This document shows positions 23,599-31,644 of a stretch of 38,034 nucleotides of DNA, one piece after another. The translations under genes were made by a program, and so were the position numbers. Below the pieces are notes generated by a model, which was not told the DNA's origin, made no database searches, and was given only the letters and a program-made list of their open reading frames with translations. How positions within the stretch are numbered: position 1 is the stretch's first letter; the number at the start of each line of letters is the position of its first letter. The stretch is from the NCBI GenBank assembly GCA_002422985.1, contig DITZ01000042.1, positions 1-38,034 of the forward strand, given 5' to 3'. This DNA is from Sphingomonadales bacterium UBA6171. Lineage in GTDB: Bacteria > Pseudomonadota > Alphaproteobacteria > Sphingomonadales > Sphingomonadaceae.

Positions 23599-26292
23599 TT
23601 GTCTGGAGCAACATCCGCTGTGAATTTGCATAGAGAACTCATCGGAATCGCTCTCTTTCTTGCCTCTGCTGGCGCATTGCCGGCTGCTGCGCAGGCGATT
23701 GATCCGGCCATGCTGGAATCGCTGCAACGCCAGATGGGCAGCCCGACGGGTGTCGTTGCGCCGCAATTGCAGACGACAGCGCCTGCGCCAACCGGTGAAG
23801 CTCGTCTGTCAACGGGGCAGGTGGACACAACCGAGGAGCAGGAAGTGCGGCGCGCGCAGGCGCGCAAGCGGCTGCGGGAGCTGTATGATCCGACGCCGCT
23901 GGAGGCGGATTTCCGCCGCCGTCTGGGCGATGGTCAGCTGCGGCAGTTCGGCTATGATTTCCTGCAATCCGCGCCCGCGCCGACCGGCGTTCGCACCGGG
24001 GCCATCGGCGACGATTATGTGCTGGGCATCGGCGACTCGCTGCAGATCAGCTTCCGGGGCGCGAGCAGCCAGAATTTCTCCGCCCAGGTGGATCGGGACG
24101 GCAGGCTGATCGTCGACAAGTTGCGGCCGGTGCAGGCTGCGGGCCGCTCGCTTGGGGCCGTGCGCGCCGAAATCGTCGCCGAAACCCGGCGCACCATGCT
24201 GGCGACCGATGTTTTCGTGACCGTGGGCGATGTGCGCGCGGTCAGCATATTCGTTGGCGGAGAGGTGGTGCGGCCGGGCCAGTTCGCCCTGACCTCCATT
24301 GCCGACATCGGCACGGCGATTGCGCAGGCTGGCGGCATTCGCCGCTCGGGCTCGCTGCGGCAGGTGCGCGTGGTGCGCGCCGGCGGCGGCAGCGTGACGG
24401 TTGATCTGTATGGCCTGCTGGGCATCGGCACGCCGCCCAATGTGCGGCTCAGGGATGGCGACCGCATCATCGTGCCGGTCATCGGCCCGACGGTGGCGGT
24501 ATCCGGCGCGGTGGCGCGGCCGGGCATTTATGAATTGCGCGGCAGCACGTCGGTCGGCGCGGTGGTCGCCTTTGCCGGCGGGGCGCTGCGCCAGCGCGGC
24601 GCGCAGGTGGTGCTGGCCCGCATCGGCGCTGACGGCACGGAAACTTTCATCCGTGCGGCCAGCGCCGCTTTGCCGGTGCAGAGCGGAGACGCAGTGCAGC
24701 TGTTCGGCAACTCGGCGGGCGGGGCATCGGGCCGGGTGCTGCTGCTGGGCCATGTGGATAATCCGGGCGTGCGGCCGCTGATGTCGGCCGGCACCATCGG
24801 CGAGCTGGTCGGCTCGGTAGAGGATCTGAAGCCGGACACCTATCAGCTGGCCGCCATTCTGGTGCGCCGCGATGCGTCCAGCGGTGGCCGCACCTATCAG
24901 ATGGTCAACCTGGCGCATGAACTGCGCGAGCGTTTCGGCACCAGCCTGCAAAGCGAGGACCGGCTCTATATCCTTTCGCGCGCCGACATCGCTTTCATGA
25001 ACTCCGCGCCTGTGCGGCAGATCATCATCGGCCAGCCCAATCCGCTGCGCGGCTGTGTTCCGCTGGAGGCTTTTGCCCGGCTGGTGCGGGATGCGCAGGG
25101 CCGCCGCTTCAGCGCGGTTACGCGCAGCGGCTTTGTGGTGAGCACCGCGAGGGGCGCGACCACCCTCAGCACATCCGCAGCCATCGAGGACGGAGTCACC
25201 CGCAGCATCGACGGGGCGGGCGGCAGATCCGCCGCACAGGAAGATCCGAGCTGCCCCGGCACCTTCGTTTCCGATCCGGAACTGCTGCCGGTGCTGATTG
25301 AATATTCGGTGAGCGTGGGCGGTGCCGTGCGCCGTCCGGGTGCCTATCCGGTGGCGGGTGCGGTGTCTGCGCGCGATCTGGCCTTCGCAGCCGACGGCAT
25401 CGTTGCCGGCGCGCAGGAGGTGGTGCTGAATATCAATCGCCAGCGCCCCGGCGCGCCGGAGCGGGTGGATCTGCAATCGGGCGAGCAGACACTGGCCTCG
25501 GTAACGCTGATGCCGGGCGATGATCTGCGCTTCAATGCCGAATCCGGCAGTTTCGAAGGGTCCGGCGTGCTGCTGTCGGGCGAGGTCCGCCGGCCGGGGC
25601 TTTACGCGATCCGCAAGGGCGAGAAGCTGTCAGACCTGATTGCGCGCGCCGGCGGGCTGACCGATCAGGCCTATGCTTTCGGCGCGGTGTTCACGCGCGA
25701 CAGCGTGCGCCGGAGCCAGGAGGAAGGCTTCCGCCGCACGGCGCGCGAACTTTATAACGGCCTGCTGGCGATTTCCGCCCGATCGGACAAGGGAACGGAC
25801 GGGCTGGCGGGTGCCGCTGCGCTCATCTCTGCGCTGTCATCGGCGGAAGCGCCGGGCCGGGTGGTGATCGAGGCCGATCCGCGCGTGCTGGAGCTGCGCC
25901 CCGATCTCGACACGGTGCTGGAGGGCGGGGATAATCTGTTTGTTCCCAAGCGCCCGAATTTCGTGCTGGCGCTGGGCGATGTGAACAACCCCGGTGCCCT
26001 GCAATTCGCGCCGGACCGGCGGGCCGCTGATTATGTGCGGCAGGCCGGCGGCATAACGCGCACCGCCGACAGCGGCCGGGTGTTCGTGGTGTTGCCCAAT
26101 GGCACGGCGGAGCCGGTCTCCATGGGCGGCTGGGGTGGCGGCGGGGGCATATCGCCGCCGCCGGGTTCCACCATCATCGTGCCGAAGAATATCGATCCGC
26201 TGTTCCGCCTGACCGTCGTTCGCGACATCACCACAATTATTGCACAGCTCGCCACCTCGGTTGCCACCGTGGCGGTGCTGGCGACGCGCTGA
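23599..26292 (+). CDS. Large outer-membrane polysaccharide export protein (Wza/OPX family, multiple SLBB domains)
   Basis: Predicted exit channel for the polysaccharide. About 897 aa, far longer than Wza (~380 aa). A signal peptide ends at AAAQA (about residue 33) with no lipobox Cys, unlike Wza. A Poly_export domain at about 138-215 begins DYVLGIGDSLQISF. Six GxVxxPG-type strands then mark SLBB units: GGEVVRPG, SGAVARPG, GHVDNPG, GGAVRRPG, SGEVRRPG and GDVNNPG. The C-terminus (FRLTVVRDITTIIAQLATSV) is a hydrophobic helix. TTG 23599 is preferred for its GGGGG-containing ribosome-binding site at 23587-23594; TTG 23563 and GTG 23620 are alternatives. Followed by a WecA-like gene 5 bp later. Confidence 0.88.
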   Translation: MSGATSAVNLHRELIGIALFLASAGALPAAAQAIDPAMLESLQRQMGSPTGVVAPQLQTTAPAPTGEARLSTGQVDTTEEQEVRRAQARKRLRELYDPTPLEADFRRRLGDGQLRQFGYDFLQSAPAPTGVRTGAIGDDYVLGIGDSLQISFRGASSQNFSAQVDRDGRLIVDKLRPVQAAGRSLGAVRAEIVAETRRTMLATDVFVTVGDVRAVSIFVGGEVVRPGQFALTSIADIGTAIAQAGGIRRSGSLRQVRVVRAGGGSVTVDLYGLLGIGTPPNVRLRDGDRIIVPVIGPTVAVSGAVARPGIYELRGSTSVGAVVAFAGGALRQRGAQVVLARIGADGTETFIRAASAALPVQSGDAVQLFGNSAGGASGRVLLLGHVDNPGVRPLMSAGTIGELVGSVEDLKPDTYQLAAILVRRDASSGGRTYQMVNLAHELRERFGTSLQSEDRLYILSRADIAFMNSAPVRQIIIGQPNPLRGCVPLEAFARLVRDAQGRRFSAVTRSGFVVSTARGATTLSTSAAIEDGVTRSIDGAGGRSAAQEDPSCPGTFVSDPELLPVLIEYSVSVGGAVRRPGAYPVAGAVSARDLAFAADGIVAGAQEVVLNINRQRPGAPERVDLQSGEQTLASVTLMPGDDLRFNAESGSFEGSGVLLSGEVRRPGLYAIRKGEKLSDLIARAGGLTDQAYAFGAVFTRDSVRRSQEEGFRRTARELYNGLLAISARSDKGTDGLAGAAALISALSSAEAPGRVVIEADPRVLELRPDLDTVLEGGDNLFVPKRPNFVLALGDVNNPGALQFAPDRRAADYVRQAGGITRTADSGRVFVVLPNGTAEPVSMGGWGGGGGISPPPGSTIIVPKNIDPLFRLTVVRDITTIIAQLATSVATVAVLATR

Positions 26293-26297
26293 GGACT

Positions 26298-27335
26298 ATG
26301 GGCCTGTACCAGTTTCTGCCGCTGCTGCTGTTGCTGCTGGGCGCCGCCGTGGCGCTGCTGGTGGGCTTGAACGCCGACCGGCTGGGCAGGCGGCTGATGC
26401 TGATGGATCAGCCCGATCCGGAAGGGCGCAAGCATCATGTGCATGTCACGCCGCTGGTGGGCGGCGTCGCCATCCTGCTGGCGATGCTGCTGGGCGGCAC
26501 GCTGCTGATGCTGACAACGTCGGGCCAGGATGTCCGCTATGCCGCGCTGTGGATCATGTTGTCGGTGCTGGCGAGCTTCATGGTGGGGGCGGCCGACGAC
26601 CGGTTCGAGCTGGGGCCGTTTTTCCGGCTGGGAACGTCCAGCGCGATCCTGCTGTTTGCGCTGCTGTTCGGGCCGGGATTCCGGGTGGAGGCGCTGATCT
26701 TTTCGGGCATGAACGACGCCTGGGCCATGCCGGGCATTATCGGCATCGGCTTTACATTGCTGTGTCTGGTCGGGCTGCAAAACGCCATCAACATGGCAGA
26801 CGGGCAGAATGGCCTGGTGATGGGGCAGGCGCTCCTCTGGTCGGCGGTGCTGGCCGTGCGGCTGCCGGCCGACATGCTGCCGCTGCTGGCCTGTATCGCC
26901 GGCTGCCTTGTGGTGCTGTTCATCTTCAACATGCGCGGACGGCTGTTTCTGGGGGATGGCGGCAGCTATTCACTGGCGGCGGTGTTCGGCCTGCTGGCGA
27001 TTCATGCCTGGAATCGCGGCGACACGAACATGCGTTCCGACGATATCGCCATCATCTTCGCGCTGCCGGTGTTTGATACGCTGCGGCTGATGGTGTGGCG
27101 GGTTATGCAGGGCCGCACGCCGTTTACGCCGGGTCGGGACCATCTGCACCATTATCTCTATGCCCGCTGGGGCTGGCCGGCGCCGCTGCCCTGGATATTG
27201 GTGCTGGTGGCGGTGCCCAATCTGCTGGCGCTGATTTTCCCCGGCACGGCGCTGCTGTGGCTGGGGGCGACGCTGATCCTCTATATATTGACGCTGTTCG
27301 TCGCATTGCGGCCGGTGGCGGCGCATAATCTCTAG
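26298..27335 (+). CDS. WecA/MraY-family undecaprenyl-phosphate sugar-1-phosphate transferase
   Basis: Starts repeat-unit synthesis by moving a (N-acetyl)hexosamine-1-phosphate from its UDP form to the polyprenyl carrier. The 345-aa protein has about eleven membrane helices with family motifs in cytoplasmic loops: GAADDRFEL (Asp100-Asp101), NAINMADGQNGL (162-173), FLGDGGS, and the His motif DHLHHYL near 280, which marks WecA-like rather than MraY enzymes. ATG 26298 is preceded by GAGGA overlapping the stop of the export gene, so the two are co-translated. It is likely the initiator for the cluster at 1595-15144 although 11 kb away. The exact UDP-sugar is not known. Confidence 0.87.
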   Translation: MGLYQFLPLLLLLLGAAVALLVGLNADRLGRRLMLMDQPDPEGRKHHVHVTPLVGGVAILLAMLLGGTLLMLTTSGQDVRYAALWIMLSVLASFMVGAADDRFELGPFFRLGTSSAILLFALLFGPGFRVEALIFSGMNDAWAMPGIIGIGFTLLCLVGLQNAINMADGQNGLVMGQALLWSAVLAVRLPADMLPLLACIAGCLVVLFIFNMRGRLFLGDGGSYSLAAVFGLLAIHAWNRGDTNMRSDDIAIIFALPVFDTLRLMVWRVMQGRTPFTPGRDHLHHYLYARWGWPAPLPWILVLVAVPNLLALIFPGTALLWLGATLILYILTLFVALRPVAAHNL

Positions 27336-27354
27336 CATCACGCGCAGTTTTCGC

Positions 27355-27383
27355 TTGGCAATCCGCGCCGCTTCGGGCTATGC
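27355..27383 (+). promoter_or_regulatory. Possible tRNA-Gln promoter
   Basis: TTGGCA (27355-27360), a 17-bp spacer and CTATGC (27378-27383) are followed by a GC-rich GCGCGCC discriminator, 43 bp before the tRNA. The GC-rich discriminator fits stringently controlled stable-RNA promoters. Read by eye only. Confidence 0.35.
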
Positions 27384-27426
27384 GCGCGCCTCCAACAGCG
27401 GCGACGTCCGCCTGTTCACCCGGCAT

Positions 27427-27501
27427 TGGGGTGTCGCCAAGCGGTAAGGCACCGGTTTTTGGTACCGGCATTCCCAGGTTCGAATCCTGGCACCCCAGCC
27501 A
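27427..27501 (+). tRNA. tRNA-Gln (anticodon TTG)
   Basis: A complete 75-nt cloverleaf including an encoded CCA. Acceptor stem TGGGGTG pairs with CACCCCA. The anticodon arm is CCGGT-TTTTGGT-ACCGG with anticodon TTG, and the T-arm is CCAGG-TTCGAAT-CCTGG. It reads CAA (and by wobble CAG) glutamine codons. No duplicated 3' end is seen downstream, so no integrated element is indicated. Confidence 0.97.
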
Positions 27502-27642
27502 CCGGAAAATTTCCCGCCATCAGCGCGGTAAACCATGGCTTCGGCGACCTGCCGCCTTTCGTGCCGTCGCATCCGATGGCAGGATGCGCTATCGCGGCCG
27601 GCGGGGCAGCAATGTCGCCTCCACCTTCCTCACCCGAGCGCA

Positions 27643-28605
27643 ATGGATCTACTGATGCAACAGCAGGATGGCATGATCTGGCTTCCCGGCGGTCGTTTCC
27701 GCATGGGGTCTGACGATCATTATCGCGAGGAAGCGCCGGCGCACGAGGTTGTCGTCTCCGGTTTCTGGATGGATGTGACGCCGGTGACGAACCGCCAATT
27801 TGCCGCCTTTGTCGAGGCAACAGGCTATAAGACGGTGGCCGAGGTGGCACCAAAGGCCGAGGATTATCCCGGCGCCCTGCCGGAAATGCTGCAACCCGCC
27901 AGCCTGCTGTTCATACCCACCAGCGGCCCGGTGCGGCTGGATGACTGGAGCCAGTGGTGGCAATGGCGCTTCGGCGCGGACTGGCGGCACCCGACCGGAC
28001 CGGACAGCAGTCTCGACACGCTGTGGGACCATCCCGTGGTGCATGTGGCGCTTGCCGATGTGGAAGCCTATGCCGCCTGGGCGGGCAAGCAGCTTCCAAC
28101 GGAAGCCGAGTGGGAATATGCCGGCTGGGGCGGCAACAGCGGCCATGAATTTGCCTGGGGCGACGCGCTGGAGCCGGATGGCAGGCCCATGGCCAATGTG
28201 TGGCAGGGCGAGTTTCCCCACCGCAATGCAATGGAAGATGGCTGGCTCCGCACATCGCCGGTTGGCAGCTTCCCGCCCAATGGCTTCGGGCTGTCCGACA
28301 TGATCGGCAATGTGTGGGAATGGACCGCAGACTGGTATGGCGCGCGGCATCAGGCCAATCCGGCCAAGGCCTGCTGCGTGCCGGAAAATCCGCGCGGCGG
28401 CAGGAAGGAGGCGAGCATCGACCCGACCCGGCCCGACATTCCGATCCCGCGCCGGGTGCTGAAGGGCGGCAGCCACCTGTGCGCACCCAGCTATTGCCGC
28501 CGCTATCGCCCGGCGGCGCGCCATGCCCAGGCGATTGACAGCGCGACGAGCCATATCGGCTTCCGCTGCGTGCGGCGGGGCCAGAGCGGTAACCGGCCCT
28601 GTTGA
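27643..28605 (+). CDS. Formylglycine-generating enzyme (FGE/SUMF1 family)
   Basis: Oxidises the CxPxR cysteine of type I sulfatases to formylglycine. The 320-aa protein has the N-terminal LPGGRFRMGS, DVTPVTNRQFAAFVEATGY, LPTEAEWEYAGWGG, IGNVWEWTADWYG, and the catalytic end RVLKGGSHLCAPSYCRRYRP with Cys280 and Cys285. These correspond to the copper-binding cysteine pair of true FGE and separate it from EgtB- or PvdO-type relatives. DSATSHIGFR also fits. ATG 27643 was chosen; ATG 27655 is possible. The sulfatase-like protein in this window lacks a CxPxR target, so its client lies elsewhere. Confidence 0.9.
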   Translation: MDLLMQQQDGMIWLPGGRFRMGSDDHYREEAPAHEVVVSGFWMDVTPVTNRQFAAFVEATGYKTVAEVAPKAEDYPGALPEMLQPASLLFIPTSGPVRLDDWSQWWQWRFGADWRHPTGPDSSLDTLWDHPVVHVALADVEAYAAWAGKQLPTEAEWEYAGWGGNSGHEFAWGDALEPDGRPMANVWQGEFPHRNAMEDGWLRTSPVGSFPPNGFGLSDMIGNVWEWTADWYGARHQANPAKACCVPENPRGGRKEASIDPTRPDIPIPRRVLKGGSHLCAPSYCRRYRPAARHAQAIDSATSHIGFRCVRRGQSGNRPC

Positions 28606-28680
28606 TCCAGGGTGATCGCGTCAGGAAGCCCGCCGGGCAGCGCAGAGACGAGAGATGCCACACCGCTGTTGTTCGTTCGC

Positions 28681-28708
28681 CCGCATTATCCCGCCCGCAT
28701 TATCCCGC
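28681..28708 (+). repeat. 14-bp tandem duplication
   Basis: CCGCATTATCCCGC occurs twice head to tail (28681-28694 and 28695-28708), followed by CCGCAC, in the 257-bp gap before the SMR exporter gene. Apart from this and the hairpins nearer the gene, I see nothing in the gap. Confidence 0.9.
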
Positions 28709-28802
28709 CCGCACCTGTCCGGATTGCCGCTTTTGCCAGGCTGCCGCCACGTTGACCTCGCAGCCGGCACTGCCTATCTGCCGGCGGGAGAGGCCAAATC
28801 CT

Positions 28803-28839
28803 CCCCCTTGCGCGGGGGTTCAGGTCCGGGACGGCCCGG
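28803..28839 (+). promoter_or_regulatory. Two adjacent hairpins before the SMR exporter; possible degenerate guanidine-II-type element
   Basis: Hairpin 1 is CCCCC (28803-28807) with GGGGG (28814-28818), loop TTGCGC. Hairpin 2 is CCGGG-ACGG-CCCGG (28826-28839), whose ACGG tetraloop fits the ACGR loop of guanidine-II (mini-ykkC) riboswitches. They are 7 nt apart and end 11 nt before the AAGGAGG ribosome-binding site of a Gdx-like gene. The first loop lacks ACGR, so the match is incomplete. Confidence 0.35.
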
Positions 28840-28862
28840 CGGCGCTGCTGAAGGAGGCTGTC

Positions 28863-29183
28863 GTGGCGTGGCTGCTGTTGCTGGTTGCCGGAATGCTGGA
28901 AGTCGTCTGGGCCTTTGCGATGAAGCAGTCAGAGGGCTTTACCCGCCTGTGGCCGACGGCCATCACCCTTGCTGCCATGATGCTGAGCTTTGGCCTGCTG
29001 GCCATGGCCATGCGCACGCTGCCGCTGGGCACCGCCTATGCCGTGTGGACGGGCATCGGGGCGGCCGGCGCGTTTGTGCTGGGCATAATGTTCCTGGGCG
29101 AGGCCGCCAGTCCGATGCGCATCGCCGCCGCGCTGCTGATACTGGCCGGCATCGCGCTCATGAAGCTCTCCACGCCCGGCTGA
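28863..29183 (+). CDS. gdx: SMR-family exporter, SugE/Gdx type (guanidinium exporter-like)
   Basis: A 106-aa inner-membrane protein with four helices. Glu13 in GMLEVVWAFAMK is the proton/substrate-coupling glutamate of SMR proteins. KQSEGFTRLWP after helix 1 and RTLPLGTAYAVWTGIG in helix 3 are characteristic of the SugE/Gdx subgroup rather than EmrE-type multidrug exporters. Gdx proteins export guanidinium in exchange for protons. The GTG start has an ideal AAGGAGG ribosome-binding site (28851-28857, 5-nt spacing). Just upstream lie two hairpins, one with an ACGG tetraloop, which may reflect guanidine control. Quaternary-ammonium transport is the alternative. Confidence 0.88.
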   Translation: MAWLLLLVAGMLEVVWAFAMKQSEGFTRLWPTAITLAAMMLSFGLLAMAMRTLPLGTAYAVWTGIGAAGAFVLGIMFLGEAASPMRIAAALLILAGIALMKLSTPG

Positions 29184-29226
29184 TAACATTGACCGGCGCG
29201 CGCCCGCACCGCATGGATGCTGCCAC

Positions 29227-30189
29227 ATGAAGACCCCGCCCGCCTTCGCCGACATCGCCCGCGCGCATGAGCGAATCCGCCGGCATGTGCACCATACGCC
29301 GCTGATGACCTCGCGGCTGATCGATAGCATCAGCGGCGGGCGCATCTTCTTCAAGGCGGAAAATTTGCAGCGCACCGGCTCGTTCAAGGCGCGCGGGGCG
29401 TTCAATGCCGTGCTGTCGCTGTCAGACGCCGCCGCGGCGGCCGGTGTCGTCACCCATAGTTCGGGCAATCATGCCGCCGCGCTTGCCTGCGCGGCGCGCG
29501 AACGGGGGATTGCCGCGCATATCGTGATGCCGACAAGCGCGCCGGCGGTGAAGAAGGCCGCCGTTGCCGCCTATGGCGGGCGCATCATCGAATGCGCGCC
29601 CACGCTGGCCGCGCGGGAAGACGCCGCCGCGCTGGTGGTGGCGCAGACGGGCGCAACGCTGGTGCCGCCGTTTGACGATCCGGCGGTGATGGCCGGGCAG
29701 GCCAGCGCCGCCATCGAGCTGATCGGCGACGCTGGCCCGCCGCTCGACCTCATCCTCTGTCCGCTGGGCGGCGGCGGGTTGCTGGGCGGTACCGCCATTG
29801 CCGCGGCCGCCATCCGGCCCGCCATCGGCGTGATCGGCTGCGAACCCGCCGCCGCGGACGATGCAGCCGTGGGTTTCCGCACCGGGCAGCTGCAACCGCA
29901 GCGCCTGCCGGTTACCACCATGGCCGACGGCCTGACCACCGCGATGAGCCCGATGACCTTTGCGGTGATGCGCGCGCATGTGGCCGATGTCGTCACCGTC
30001 AGCGAGGCGGCGATTCTGGAGGCGATGCGGCTGGTGTGGATGCGGATGAAGATTCTGATCGAACCCAGCAGCGCCGTGCCGGTGGCCGCGCTGTTGTCCG
30101 GCGCGGTGGATGGGCGCGGGCGAACCGTGGGTGTGATCCTCAGCGGCGGCAATGCAGACCTCGACCGGCTGCCATGGGCCGCATCATGA
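29227..30189 (+). CDS. PLP-dependent threonine dehydratase / serine racemase-like enzyme
   Basis: A 320-aa fold-type II PLP enzyme. GSFKARGA holds the PLP lysine (Lys54), SSGNHAAAL (78-86) binds the substrate carboxylate, and GGGGLLGG forms the phosphate loop. SGGNADL at the C-terminus matches the family's ring-nitrogen serine region. There is no C-terminal ACT-like regulatory domain, so it is not the biosynthetic IlvA. It could be a catabolic Ser/Thr dehydratase, a serine racemase or a hydroxyaspartate dehydratase, which motifs alone do not separate. Its stop overlaps the MFS gene start (ATGA), suggesting linked expression. Confidence 0.85.
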   Translation: MKTPPAFADIARAHERIRRHVHHTPLMTSRLIDSISGGRIFFKAENLQRTGSFKARGAFNAVLSLSDAAAAAGVVTHSSGNHAAALACAARERGIAAHIVMPTSAPAVKKAAVAAYGGRIIECAPTLAAREDAAALVVAQTGATLVPPFDDPAVMAGQASAAIELIGDAGPPLDLILCPLGGGGLLGGTAIAAAAIRPAIGVIGCEPAAADDAAVGFRTGQLQPQRLPVTTMADGLTTAMSPMTFAVMRAHVADVVTVSEAAILEAMRLVWMRMKILIEPSSAVPVAALLSGAVDGRGRTVGVILSGGNADLDRLPWAAS

Positions 30190-31535
30190 GACTGTCCGGG
30201 GCGGAAGCCAGCTGGTCGCTGACCGAAGCGGCCAATGAGCCGTTTTTCAATCTGGTGCTGCGCTATGTGTTCGCACCCTATTTCGCCGGCACATTGGCGA
30301 TGTCGGCGGGGCAGGGGGCGTCGGCCTGGGCCTTTGCCGTGGGGGCCGGCGGGCTGGCCATCGCCCTGTTGGCACCGCTGCTTGGCGCGATCGCGGATTC
30401 CGGCGCGCGGCTGAAGCCCTGGCTGGGGACCGTCGCCGTCGTCGCCTTTCTGGCCTCTGCCTCGCTGTGGTTTGCCGCACCCGGCGGCTCGCTGTGGCCG
30501 GTGGCCTTTGCCGTGTTCCTGGGCATCGTTGCGGTGGAGCTGATGAACCAGTTTTCCAACGCCTTCCTGCCCATGGTGACGGCGCGCGACCGCATGGGGC
30601 TGCTCTCCGGCCTCGCCTTCGGCTTTTCGCAACTGGCGGGCATCGCCGTGCTTCTGATCATGCTGTGGGCCAGCCGCCAGCCGCCGGCCTTTCTGGCGGC
30701 TGTCCCGCACGGCACAGACCGGCTGGCCGGGCCATTGGCGGCCGCCGCCATCGTGATTTTCCTGCTGCCCTTCCTGCTGATAACGCCGGATCGCCAGCCA
30801 AAGCCGGGGCAGCGGCCGGCATCGGTGTCGCGGGGCCTCAGCGAGCTGAAGGACACGCTGCGCGAGGCCTGGGCCGACCGGGACATGCGGCTGTTCCTGA
30901 TCGGCCGCATGTTCGCGGCCGATGGCATGGCGGTTGTGTTCGCCTTTGGCGCGGTGCTGGCGGCGGCGACCTTCGGCTGGGATTCGGGCAGCCTTGCGGT
31001 GTTCGGTCTTGTCATCACCGTGTTCGGGGCGGCGGGCGGCTTTCTGGCCGGCCTGCTGGACCGGCGGCTGGGCACGAAAAGGCTGCTGCTGGCCGGCCTG
31101 CTGCTGCTGGTGCTGGGCGCGATTTCGGTGCTGGCGACCGATGCGACACGGCTGCTGGGGGTGCCGACCGGCGTGGCGCTGGGGGTGCCATTGGGTTCGC
31201 CGCAGGAGCAGGGCTTCCTGGCATCCGGCGCCGTTATCGCGCTGGGCGCGGCCTTTGCGCTGTCGGCCATGCGGGCGATGATGGCGGGCCTGGCACCCCC
31301 TGAAAAAATCGCCTCCTATTTCGGCCTGTTCGCCTTTGTGGGCAAGGCCACCGCCTTTGTCGGCCCGTTTCTGGTGGGCGTGCTGGCGCGCGAAACCGGC
31401 TCGCTCCGGCCCGGCATCGGCATTGCGGTTGTGTTCCTCTCGATCGGCTTTGCGGCAACGCTGGCGCTGCGCGCCCCCAAAGCCCCGGTGGCCGGAGCCT
31501 CCGCTTCGGGTCATGCCGCTTCTCCGCCCGATTGA
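30186..31535 (+). CDS. MFS transporter, UMF1 (Atg22-like) family
   Basis: A 449-aa inner-membrane protein with about 12 helices. The N-terminal FFNLVLRYVFAPYF pattern, the long cytoplasmic loop in the middle (residues about 205-235) and the AMRAMMAGLAPPEKIASYFGLFAF segment are typical of the UMF1/Atg22-like branch. This branch includes amino acid effluxers in fungi; bacterial substrates are mostly unknown. Translationally coupled to the PLP enzyme upstream, so it might move a product or substrate of that enzyme. That link is inference. Confidence 0.82.
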   Translation: MRLSGAEASWSLTEAANEPFFNLVLRYVFAPYFAGTLAMSAGQGASAWAFAVGAGGLAIALLAPLLGAIADSGARLKPWLGTVAVVAFLASASLWFAAPGGSLWPVAFAVFLGIVAVELMNQFSNAFLPMVTARDRMGLLSGLAFGFSQLAGIAVLLIMLWASRQPPAFLAAVPHGTDRLAGPLAAAAIVIFLLPFLLITPDRQPKPGQRPASVSRGLSELKDTLREAWADRDMRLFLIGRMFAADGMAVVFAFGAVLAAATFGWDSGSLAVFGLVITVFGAAGGFLAGLLDRRLGTKRLLLAGLLLLVLGAISVLATDATRLLGVPTGVALGVPLGSPQEQGFLASGAVIALGAAFALSAMRAMMAGLAPPEKIASYFGLFAFVGKATAFVGPFLVGVLARETGSLRPGIGIAVVFLSIGFAATLALRAPKAPVAGASASGHAASPPD

Positions 31536-31549
31536 TGCCCCATCTGCCC

Positions 31550-31585
31550 TGAGCGTGCCGGTGACCTTGAGCGTGCCGCTGACGC
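31550..31585 (+). repeat. Imperfect 18-bp tandem duplication
   Basis: TGAGCGTGCCGGTGACCT (31550-31567) is followed by TGAGCGTGCCGCTGACGC (31568-31585), 15 of 18 bases the same, in the gap between the MFS gene and the broken methyltransferase gene. Confidence 0.8.
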
Positions 31586-31644
31586 CTGCTAGGGCGCGGA
31601 ACCAATGGGGTGTGTCCCCGCAAAAAAAAGCAGGAAAAGGCAGC

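Noticed and set aside
27427..27501. tRNA-Gln as an integration site for a genomic island covering FGE to the broken methyltransferase
   Set aside because: No repeated tRNA 3' end, integrase or transposase gene is visible downstream in the window.
27378..27572. Small ORF over the tRNA on the - strand containing GARIRTWECRYQKPVPYRL
   Set aside because: This is the familiar false translation of a tRNA gene.
28621..28800. Guanidine-I (ykkC) riboswitch upstream of the SMR exporter
   Set aside because: The conserved ykkC core elements could not be found in order; only the ACGG hairpin nearer the gene is worth keeping as a candidate.
31595..31640. Intrinsic terminator at the GGGG-TGTGT-CCCC stem followed by eight A's
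   Set aside because: The homopolymer is A, not T, on the transcribed strand, and on the other strand the T-run precedes the stem; the stem is only 4 bp.
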